Shown in pieces: positions 16,998-24,424 of a DNA stretch of 64,000 nucleotides. How positions within the stretch are numbered: position 1 is the first letter of the stretch; each line of letters begins with the position of its first letter. The DNA comes from an uncultured Clostridia bacterium (GTDB lineage Bacteria > Bacillota > Clostridia > Christensenellales > CAMQZB01). A program made the translations under genes and the position numbers. The stretch covers positions 1 through 64,000 of the forward strand of contig CAMQZB010000008.1 of assembly GCA_947039455.1 (NCBI GenBank). Reading direction: 5' to 3'. The notes below the pieces were generated by a model. That model was not told the DNA's origin. It saw nothing but the letters and a program-made list of their open reading frames with translations, and made no database searches.

Positions 16998-17089
16998 TAC
17001 CATATGTAGTGTTTTCTAAAAAAATATTCACAATATCTTGTATTTTACTGTGAAATATAATTGACATTCATTACTACATATGATATAGT
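16997..17089 (+). promoter_or_regulatory. nrdD promoter with paired NrdR-like boxes
   Basis: The promoter is TTGACA (17061-17066), a 17-bp spacer and TATAGT (17084-17089). Box 1 (16997-17012, minus strand ACACTACATATGGTAT) matches an NrdR-type consensus of the form ACACTATATATTGTGT at 13 of 16 positions. Box 2 (17071-17086) shares ACTACATATG and sits in the spacer. Box centres are 74 bp apart, about seven helical turns, rather than the usual three. Confidence 0.5.
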
Positions 17090-17170
17090 TTCATTACGCG
17101 AAAAAACAGAGGCGTAAATACAAAAGAAAGAATATAACTTTAATGACAAGTTAAAGTTCAGGAGGAAATT

Positions 17171-19558
17171 ATGTATAAATTAATGAAAAGAGATGCAAGT
17201 TTAGTTGAATTTGATTTAGCTAGAGTTGCCAATGCGATTCAACGTGCGTTTGAGTCACAAGGAAGAAATTTTATTGCTTCAATAATCGATTTGTTAGCAC
17301 TTCGTGTTACTTCAGATTTTGAATCAAAAATTAAAGACGATGTAATATCAGTGGAAGATGTTCAAGATAGCGTAGAGCATATTTTGGAAGAATCAGGTTA
17401 TACTGATGTTGCAAAAGCATACATTCTATATAGAAAAAGCAGAGAAAATGTTAGAAATGTAAAAGCAACCATTCTTGATTACAAAGATGTAGTAAACGGT
17501 TACGTTAAAATTGAAGACTGGAGAGTAAAAGAAAATTCAACTGTAACATATTCAGTTGGTGGACTTATTCTAAACAACTCAGGAGCAATCACTGCGAACT
17601 ATTGGTTATCAGAAGTATATGACGAAGAAATTGGAAATGCACATAGAAATGCGGATATCCACATTCATGATTTATCGATGTTAGCAGGGTACTGTGCTGG
17701 TTGGTCATTAAAACAACTTATTCAAGAAGGTCTTGGTGGAATTAGAGGAAAAATCACTTCAGCTCCAGCAGCACATTTATCTACATTATGTAATCAAATG
17801 GTAAACTTCCTTGGAATCATGCAAAATGAGTGGGCAGGAGCTCAAGCGTTTTCTTCTTTCGATACATTCCTAGCACCATTTGTTAAGGTTGATAACCTAA
17901 CTTATAAAGATGTTAAACAATGTGTCCAAAGTTTTATTTATGGTGTAAATACGCCAAGCAGATGGGGCACACAAGCTCCGTTTACAAACGTTACTCTTGA
18001 TTGGACAGTTCCAGGCGATTTAGCTGAACAAAACTGTATAGTAGGTGGTCATGAAGTTGACTTTAAGTATAAAGATTGCGTAGAAGAAATGCGTATGGTT
18101 AATAAGGCATTCATCGAAATTATGATTGAAGGCGATGCTAATGGCCGTGGTTTCCAATACCCAATTCCAACATATTCAATAACTAAAGACTTCGATTGGT
18201 CAGAAACTGAAAACAATAAAATGTTATTCGAAATGACTGCTAAATATGGTACTCCATATTTCTCAAACTTCCTAAACAGTGATATGGATCCAAGTGATGT
18301 ACGTTCAATGTGTTGTAGATTGCGTCTTGACTTACGTGAGCTTAGAAAGAAATCAGGTGGTTTCTTTGGTAGTGGAGAATCAACTGGTTCAGTTGGTGTA
18401 GTAACTATTAATATGCCAAGAATTGCATATCAATCTAAAAACGAAGATGAGTTTTTTGAGAGATTAGGTAAAATGATGGATTTATCGGCTCGCTCAATAC
18501 ACACAAAAAGAGAAGTTATTTCAAAACTTCTTGAAGCTGGTTTGTATCCATATACAAAAAGATATCTTGGAACTTTCAACAACCATTTCTCAACTATTGG
18601 TTTGCTTGGAATGAATGAAGCGGGCTTGAATGCTTGCTGGATTAAAGAGGACATGACGCAAAAAGTTACTCAAGATTTCGCTGTGAAAACATTGAAATTT
18701 ATGAGAGATAGATTGTCTGATTATCAAGAAAAATACGGTGATTTGTTCAACCTTGAAGCAACTCCAGCTGAGTCAACTTCATATAGATTAGCAAAACACG
18801 ACAGAAGTCGTTTCCCTGATATTATCACTGCTTCATCTGATGAAGAAAAACCATACTATACAAATAGTTCAAACCTTCCAGTGGGCTACACTGCTGATAT
18901 TTTCTCAGCACTTGATGTTCAAGACGAGTTACAAACATTGTATACTTCAGGAACAGTTTTCCATGCCTACCTTGGCGAGAAGTTGCCAGATTGGCAGGCT
19001 ACTGCGAAACTGGTTAAAACTATTGCGGAGAACTATAAATTACCATATTATACAATTTCGCCAACGTACTCAGTTTGCAGTGACCATGGATATCTAAATG
19101 GAGAAGTTTATGAATGTCCTGATTGTGGAAATGAAACTGAAGTTTATTCAAGAATCACTGGCTACTACCGTCCAGTTCAAAACTGGAACGTAGGAAAGTC
19201 TCAAGAGTTCAAAGAAAGAGTAACTTACGATATAAACAAATCAAATTTGAAAGTTGTGGTAAGTGCATCTTGTGCGTCTTGTGGCGACAGCGAATTTGAG
19301 GATAGAGTTGAAGAAAGCATTGCGGTTGAAACAAAATACTTGTTGTTCACAACAAAAACTTGTCCAAACTGTCCAGTAGCGAAAAACTTCCTAAACAAAG
19401 AAAATGTTGAATACAGCACTATCGATGCGGAAGAAAATCCAGAAATGGCTTCTAAATTTGGAATTATGCAAGCGCCAACACTAATTAAAGTGATAGGTGA
19501 TTCATATGATAGATTTGGTGGAGTTGCAAACATCATCTCATACGTAAAAAAACGTTAG
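17171..19558 (+). CDS. nrdD: Anaerobic (class III) ribonucleoside-triphosphate reductase with fused C-terminal redoxin domain
   Basis: Reduces ribonucleoside triphosphates to deoxy forms without oxygen. The 795 residues contain an N-terminal ATP-cone (residues 1-95), the ten-stranded barrel with CCRLRLDL (active-site Cys), the glycyl radical site G664 in RITGYYRPVQNWN and a Zn site with CPDCG and CASCG. After the usual end comes a thioredoxin/glutaredoxin-like segment (about 720-795) with CPNC at 731-734, a DAEENPEM loop and QAPTLIKV (cis-Pro-like). This suggests a thiol-dependent rather than formate-dependent enzyme carrying its own reductant. AGGAGG precedes ATG 17171. Confidence 0.95.
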   Translation: MYKLMKRDASLVEFDLARVANAIQRAFESQGRNFIASIIDLLALRVTSDFESKIKDDVISVEDVQDSVEHILEESGYTDVAKAYILYRKSRENVRNVKATILDYKDVVNGYVKIEDWRVKENSTVTYSVGGLILNNSGAITANYWLSEVYDEEIGNAHRNADIHIHDLSMLAGYCAGWSLKQLIQEGLGGIRGKITSAPAAHLSTLCNQMVNFLGIMQNEWAGAQAFSSFDTFLAPFVKVDNLTYKDVKQCVQSFIYGVNTPSRWGTQAPFTNVTLDWTVPGDLAEQNCIVGGHEVDFKYKDCVEEMRMVNKAFIEIMIEGDANGRGFQYPIPTYSITKDFDWSETENNKMLFEMTAKYGTPYFSNFLNSDMDPSDVRSMCCRLRLDLRELRKKSGGFFGSGESTGSVGVVTINMPRIAYQSKNEDEFFERLGKMMDLSARSIHTKREVISKLLEAGLYPYTKRYLGTFNNHFSTIGLLGMNEAGLNACWIKEDMTQKVTQDFAVKTLKFMRDRLSDYQEKYGDLFNLEATPAESTSYRLAKHDRSRFPDIITASSDEEKPYYTNSSNLPVGYTADIFSALDVQDELQTLYTSGTVFHAYLGEKLPDWQATAKLVKTIAENYKLPYYTISPTYSVCSDHGYLNGEVYECPDCGNETEVYSRITGYYRPVQNWNVGKSQEFKERVTYDINKSNLKVVVSASCASCGDSEFEDRVEESIAVETKYLLFTTKTCPNCPVAKNFLNKENVEYSTIDAEENPEMASKFGIMQAPTLIKVIGDSYDRFGGVANIISYVKKR

Positions 19559-19574
19559 TATTAAAATAAAACAG

Positions 19575-19604
19575 AAACCACCGATTTATTTCGGTGGTTT
19601 TTTT
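19575..19604 (+). terminator. Rho-independent terminator
   Basis: AAACCACCGA pairs with TCGGTGGTTT around a 6-base loop, followed by seven Ts. Confidence 0.9.
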
Positions 19605-19720
19605 ATTATTTTGGGGTTTGATAATAGAAATTAGGTCAATAATTAATTTTATATAGACAAATAATCAAATTCATGATATAATAAATATTGTAAATTTGAT
19701 TTGAAATAAGGAGAAAAACT

Positions 19721-20179
19721 ATGGAGTTTTGCAAAAAAATGTTTATGAAGTATAGAGAGTTAATTGTTTACGGTTTTTTTGGAGTATTAACAACAGTGGT
19801 GGATTTCGGTACGTTCTATCTTTTCACCGAAATAATACCTTTATCAGAATCTACAATATTGCCAAATTCAATTTCATTTGTGGTGGCAGTATTATTTGCA
19901 TATCTAACAAATAGAACATGGGTATTCCAAAGCAAAGTAAAAGGCGTTAAGGGGCTTGCAAAAGAATTCGGATCATTTTTCACTATGCGAATTGCCTCAG
20001 GAGTCTTGTCGGTAGCATTTGTTTATCTTGCGGTAGACGTGCTTGGCGGAAATGCACTGTTGTGGAAACTTGTTTCAACAGTAGCCGTTGTGATTTTGAA
20101 TTTTATAATCAGCAAACTTTTTGTGTTCAAAAGTGATAAAGCTGTAACTACTGAAAAAACAGAAAAGGATAATAATTAA
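19721..20179 (+). CDS. GtrA-family membrane protein
   Basis: A 152-residue protein with four membrane segments of the GtrA type. It shows the family signatures YGFFGVLTTVVDFGTFYL near the start, FAYLTNRTWVFQSK at the end of helix 2, and NFIISKLFVFKS at the end of helix 4. GtrA-like proteins are thought to move undecaprenyl-linked sugars or to assist cell-surface glycosylation. AAGGAG precedes ATG 19721. It is a single-gene unit with its own terminator. Confidence 0.88.
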   Translation: MEFCKKMFMKYRELIVYGFFGVLTTVVDFGTFYLFTEIIPLSESTILPNSISFVVAVLFAYLTNRTWVFQSKVKGVKGLAKEFGSFFTMRIASGVLSVAFVYLAVDVLGGNALLWKLVSTVAVVILNFIISKLFVFKSDKAVTTEKTEKDNN

Positions 20180-20246
20180 TAAAATATTCAATAACTATTG
20201 CTATATAAATTAGTAATAACAAAATATTTAACAAAAATAAACAATA

Positions 20247-20280
20247 AGTTTCAAGAATTAATTTCCTTGAAACTTTTTTT
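20247..20280 (+). terminator. Rho-independent terminator
   Basis: AAGTTTCAAG pairs with CTTGAAACTT around a short loop and a following T run. Confidence 0.85.
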
Positions 20281-20455
20281 ATGTGGGAATACTAACCAAA
20301 GGGAATAAGGCGTATTCTGGTAATAAATACTAGAAATATGAAATAATTTATAATTTATTTGAAATAATTGGATAATTATTATATAAATGCGAAAAATAAC
20401 ATTATAAAATCAACATTGTGGTTTCACAATGACTATTATTTTCGAGGTGAAGTAT

Positions 20456-20995
20456 ATGAAAGAAACAGGAGTAATTAGAAGAATTGACGAATTGGGCAGA
20501 ATTGTAATACCAAAAGAAATCAGAAAAAATTTGCGAATAAAGAATGCAGACCCATTGGAGATATATGTTGATGGGGACATGGTAATTTTGAAAAAGTTTT
20601 CAACACTATCAAAGTTAGGGGAAATAGGTTCACAGTTGGTTGCGTCATTAACAAAGACTACCGACATGAACGCATTTATTTGCGATACTGACAAAATTCT
20701 TTTTGCCACAGGAAAAGACTGTGATGATATTGATCAAAAAGAAATATCAAAAGATGTAGCAAAAGTAATATCCTTACGCAAAACGTTGTATAAAGACAAT
20801 GGTACTGGTGAAGAAACTGCAATTATAATACAGGGTGACAATGTAGTATCAGCAATAATCTATCCAATATTAGTGGATGGGGATACCTATGGAGCAATTG
20901 GTGTGTACTCTAATGAGGATAACAAATGGTTAAAAGAAGAATATAAAGTTGTGATGTTAGCTGTTAGTAGTTTCTTAGGGGAGTACCTTGAGTAA
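20456..20995 (+). CDS. spoVT: Stage V sporulation protein T, AbrB/GAF transcriptional regulator
   Basis: A 179-residue regulator of late forespore genes. The N-terminal AbrB-type swapped-hairpin DNA-binding domain (MKETGVIRRIDELGRIVIPKEIRKNLRI) and the C-terminal GAF domain match SpoVT in length and sequence. ATG 20456 has GAGGTGA upstream; a short inverted repeat (CATTGTG and CACAATG, 20414-20431) lies just before it. The next two genes continue the spoVT-yabM-yabN order known from Bacillus. Its presence indicates that the organism descends from, or is, a spore former. Confidence 0.95.
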   Translation: MKETGVIRRIDELGRIVIPKEIRKNLRIKNADPLEIYVDGDMVILKKFSTLSKLGEIGSQLVASLTKTTDMNAFICDTDKILFATGKDCDDIDQKEISKDVAKVISLRKTLYKDNGTGEETAIIIQGDNVVSAIIYPILVDGDTYGAIGVYSNEDNKWLKEEYKVVMLAVSSFLGEYLE

Positions 20996-22484
20996 ATCTG
21001 GGTTCGTAAAAAATTTTTCACTACTGGCGATAGCGCTGTTCGCAGTAAAAATAATTGGGGGAATATATAAAATCCCTCTTGCCAATATTGTAGGTGGTGA
21101 AGGCATGGGGATTTATCAAATGATATTTCCCCTTTATGCACTTATCCTAACCCTAACATCTTCTGCAATGCCTTCCTGTCTGTCTTCGGTAGTCAGTGAA
21201 AAAGTGCAAAACAACGGATTGGAAAGTATAGGACAATTCGTGGCATCAGCTAAGAAATATATAGTGGTAGTGTGTGCCGTGGCGGTGGGAGTTTTATTCT
21301 TGATAGCATACCCAACGGCAAAAATGCAAGGCGACTCACGTGGTTTCCTTCCATACTTAATCATCGCCCCAAGTATTTTCTTTGTAGGAATGACCACTCT
21401 ATACAGGGGCGTGTTTCAAGGCTATTTGAATATGAAAGTTTCCGCAGTTTCTCAAGTTCTAGAACAGCTTGTAAAGCTAGGAGTGGGACTAACCCTTGCC
21501 TATCTATTGCGAGATGACTTAATACTAGCAGTAAGTGGAGCGGTGCTTGCAGTGACCATATCTGAAATTATAGCGTTTTTATATGTAAGACGAAAAGGGC
21601 AAGGACTTGCGGTGTTTGCTGATAAAACCAAAGCGGAAAAAGGGTCTTGGAAAAAGTTGATGCGGTTTATTTTACCAATGACAATTGCATTTTCAATTTC
21701 GCCCTTAATATGTTTTATAGAATCCAGAATGCTAATCGGTAGTTGCGGACCAACAAGTTTCGGGTTGTTTGCAGGTTGTTCGCTAACAATAGTGGGCATT
21801 CCCGTAGCAATCGTTTCCGCACTAGGAGCGGTAGTAATACCATCGATGTCAAAAGGTGGAGCAAAAGATTTTTCATTAATATCAATGGCACTTCGCACAA
21901 CATTGATAATAGTAGGACTATCAGCAGTAGGCTTTTTCTTCCTATCAACGGAAATAGTAGAATTGCTTTTTAGCAACTTTGACATATCGGAACGAGAATT
22001 GCTAAGCAGTCTAATAAAGTATTCCGCAATCTCAGTTTTCCTTGTGGGAATAAACCTAATAACTACATCAACATTGTATGGAATGGGAAAACCGAAAGTG
22101 CCGTTAATTGGAACAATTATAGGTGGGGCGTTAAAATTGATAGTAATTTTCACTCTTGTGGAGCAGTTTGGGATAATATCCGCAGTGATTGGCAATAGTG
22201 TGTTGAATTTTGTTGCTAGTTTGGTGAATTTGATATATATTATAAGTAAAGGGAAAATCTATTTACCAAAAGGGTTCTACGTTAGTTTCATATTAATGTT
22301 AGTATCCTCAAGCCTAGCAATCATATTAATTAAATCTGCAATATCAGGCACTCCGCTTTTGATACTTTCAATAATGGCAGTGGCGGTAGTAGGAATAGCG
22401 TTTTTGGTGGTTGCAACAGTATTTGACAGAAATGAAAAAGATTTGTTTTTTGATATGGTAAGTAGGAAGAAGCGGAAAGTATAA
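20988..22484 (+). CDS. Polysaccharide/lipid flippase of the MOP superfamily (SpoVB/YabM-like)
   Basis: A 498-residue protein with about 14 membrane helices, like MurJ/SpoVB/YabM flippases that move lipid-linked cell wall precursors. Early motifs GGIYKIPLANIVGGEGMGIYQMIFPLY and later FRGVFQGYLNM-like FYRGVF (TTLYRGVFQGY) fit this family. The start is TTG 20988, overlapping the spoVT stop by 8 bp, with GGGGAG upstream; no ATG nearby has a better site. Position directly after spoVT makes it the YabM equivalent, probably acting in spore cortex or wall synthesis. Confidence 0.88.
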   Translation: MSKSGFVKNFSLLAIALFAVKIIGGIYKIPLANIVGGEGMGIYQMIFPLYALILTLTSSAMPSCLSSVVSEKVQNNGLESIGQFVASAKKYIVVVCAVAVGVLFLIAYPTAKMQGDSRGFLPYLIIAPSIFFVGMTTLYRGVFQGYLNMKVSAVSQVLEQLVKLGVGLTLAYLLRDDLILAVSGAVLAVTISEIIAFLYVRRKGQGLAVFADKTKAEKGSWKKLMRFILPMTIAFSISPLICFIESRMLIGSCGPTSFGLFAGCSLTIVGIPVAIVSALGAVVIPSMSKGGAKDFSLISMALRTTLIIVGLSAVGFFFLSTEIVELLFSNFDISERELLSSLIKYSAISVFLVGINLITTSTLYGMGKPKVPLIGTIIGGALKLIVIFTLVEQFGIISAVIGNSVLNFVASLVNLIYIISKGKIYLPKGFYVSFILMLVSSSLAIILIKSAISGTPLLILSIMAVAVVGIAFLVVATVFDRNEKDLFFDMVSRKKRKV

Positions 22485-22536
22485 GAATTTTTAAAGTATA
22501 AAATGTAACGAATGAAAAATTTTGAAAGAGGTTGTT

Positions 22537-23958
22537 ATGAAAATAAATGTAGTAGGTATTGGTTGTAAAGAAGGGGAGATTACTCTCAACGGACTGAAAG
22601 CTGTTAAGAATTGTGGCAAAGTGGTTGCTAGATCAAATGTTTTGCGTGGGCTTGTAACTTTAGATAATGAAGGGGTCTCCTACGATAGTTTTGACAATAT
22701 TTACGAAACCACAGAAAATTTCGACGAATTAAACAGTAATATCGCAAGAGAGTTAGAACAACTAGCAAAGACTCACGGAGAGATTGCGTATGTAGTTGAC
22801 GGAAGCGGTACGTTTGACAAGGCAGTTGCTCTTTGCAATGATGTGGAAATTGTATTTTTTCCAACTTTGACTAAAGGTGCAACTAGTCACGGAAAGCAAG
22901 GCGGTGGTTCAGCTGTTGTTGAAATTTCTGCTTACGACCTTGTGGATACACGAAATATCGCAGGAATTCTAGCAAAGAGTGTTTACGTTTTCGATGTGGA
23001 CAGCCTTGAAATTGCAACGAATGTTAAACTGAAATTGTCAAAAATTATTGACGATGAAGATGAAATAATTTTTGTAAAGGGCGATATTCAAAAACCTATG
23101 AGCCTTTACGAGCTTGACTGGGAAAGAGAGTTTGACGAAAATACAGGAGTGTATTTTACTATAAAAGAAACATTGGATAAGAAGATATTCAACTTTACTG
23201 ACCTATTAAATATCATGGATAGATTACGTGGAGACGGCGGTTGCCCTTGGGACAGAGAGCAAACTCATGAAAGTTTGAGAATGTGCGTCCTTGAAGAAGC
23301 ATACGAAGTGGCGGAAGCAATTGATCTGAATAGCCCTGAAAAATTATGCGAAGAAGTGGGCGATGTAATGCTACAAACCGTTCACCATGCGAAAATTGCG
23401 GAGGATATGGGCGATTTTGATATAGTTGACGTTATCACCGAGCTTTGCCAAAAATTAATTGATAGACATACCCACATTTTTGGAAAAGATATCGCAGTAA
23501 CATGTGTCGAAGCCCTTGCAACTTGGGAAACTAACAAAGAAAAGCTAAAAGGTCACCAAACAACAATGATGGCAGTTAATGATGTTCCAAAAATCCTACC
23601 ATCAATCATCTATGCTGAGAAAATAGCTAAGAAAATCGCAAGAACAGGTTTTGATTTTAGTAAAATTTCTCAAATATACGATAAAATTCAAGAGGAATTT
23701 GCAGAACTTCAAGAAGCGGTAACTAATAATACTAATATAGAAGAAGAGCTAGGCGATTTATTTTTTGCAGTGGCGAATTTGTCAAGAATGCTAGGAATGA
23801 ATGGCGAACTTGCCTTAACAAAAACTAGCCAAAAATTTATTGCAAGATTTAGCGGAATGGTTGATATTATAGATGCTGAAAAAATAGACATGAATGCTTT
23901 AACAGAAGCCCAATGGGAAGATATTTACGCAAAAAGCAAAAATGCCTTGAAAATATAA
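22537..23958 (+). CDS. mazG: MazG-type nucleoside triphosphate pyrophosphohydrolase with N-terminal methylase-like domain (YabN-like)
   Basis: A 473-residue fusion. Residues 1-220 resemble the tetrapyrrole methylase-like domain of YabN, here degenerate (the usual VPGHP-type loop reads VVDGSGTF), so methylation is unlikely. Residues 230-473 carry two MazG modules. The first is catalytic, with GGCPWDREQTHESLR, EEAYEVAEAID and EEVGDVMLQTVHHA; the second is shorter (EEELGDLFFAVANLSR). It hydrolyses non-canonical or damaged NTPs. ATG 22537 has AGAGG upstream. Gene order after the YabM-like gene is conserved with Bacillus. Confidence 0.92.
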   Translation: MKINVVGIGCKEGEITLNGLKAVKNCGKVVARSNVLRGLVTLDNEGVSYDSFDNIYETTENFDELNSNIARELEQLAKTHGEIAYVVDGSGTFDKAVALCNDVEIVFFPTLTKGATSHGKQGGGSAVVEISAYDLVDTRNIAGILAKSVYVFDVDSLEIATNVKLKLSKIIDDEDEIIFVKGDIQKPMSLYELDWEREFDENTGVYFTIKETLDKKIFNFTDLLNIMDRLRGDGGCPWDREQTHESLRMCVLEEAYEVAEAIDLNSPEKLCEEVGDVMLQTVHHAKIAEDMGDFDIVDVITELCQKLIDRHTHIFGKDIAVTCVEALATWETNKEKLKGHQTTMMAVNDVPKILPSIIYAEKIAKKIARTGFDFSKISQIYDKIQEEFAELQEAVTNNTNIEEELGDLFFAVANLSRMLGMNGELALTKTSQKFIARFSGMVDIIDAEKIDMNALTEAQWEDIYAKSKNALKI

Positions 23959-24000
23959 TCAATTTTTATCCAAACCCCAAACCCAAACCCAAAACAATCA

Positions 24001-24038
24001 AAAATACTGTAGTTTATTTAACTACAGTATTTTTTTTG
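24001..24038 (+). terminator. Rho-independent terminator
   Basis: AAAATACTGTAGTT pairs with AACTACAGTATTTT, then more Ts. It ends the spoVT-yabM-yabN transcript. Confidence 0.9.
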
Positions 24039-24216
24039 CATTGTAAAATTGTAAAAGTACATAAATTATATTTTGAAAGTTATAAATACTGAAAACCTTA
24101 GATACATTATATAGTTAAGTCAGCAAGGAAAACAAACAGGTTGAAAACCCCGAAAGTTTTATAGTAAAAACCAGATATATGCTAAAAATATGATAAATAT
24201 GTGAAATATAATTTAA

Positions 24217-24256
24217 TTGTTAAAAGTTTAACATTACATTGTTAAATAGTTGACAA
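24217..24256 (+). promoter_or_regulatory. Two tandem Rex-type operators upstream of adhE
   Basis: Site 1, TTGTTAAAAGTTTAACAT (24217-24234), and site 2, TTGTTAAATAGTTGACAA (24239-24256), each match the clostridial Rex form TTGTTAANNNNTTAACAA at all but one defined position. Centres are 22 bp apart (two turns). Site 2 covers the -35 of the adhE promoter. Rex represses fermentation genes until NADH/NAD+ rises. Confidence 0.75.
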
Positions 24257-24277
24257 AGTGGGTTTAATTAGTATATT
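24250..24277 (+). promoter_or_regulatory. adhE promoter
   Basis: TTGACA (24250-24255), a 16-bp spacer and TATATT (24272-24277). The leader of about 140 bases holds a direct repeat AAAAGCGGTTT near 24330-24351 and no other structure I can name. Confidence 0.65.
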
Positions 24278-24424
24278 ATAAAATAGATAAATGATTATCA
24301 ATAGATTTTACAAAGAAAATAGATTAACAAAAGCGGTTTTGAAAAGCGGTTTGAAATTAATGTTAGAGAGAAGTAAAGTCCGAATACTAAGTAATAAAAA
24401 TTTTTTTTATATAAAGGAGACCCA

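Noticed and set aside
21500..22195. 231-codon antisense frame within the SpoVB/YabM-like gene
   Set aside because: It is a by-product of codon bias in a membrane protein gene; the forward frame has clear family features and the reverse has none.
23965..23995. Run of CCAAACCC repeats after mazG, similar to a piece of the GC-rich repeat
   Set aside because: It is too short and lacks the GGGGC/GCCCC and AAGGAGC blocks, so it is not counted as a copy.
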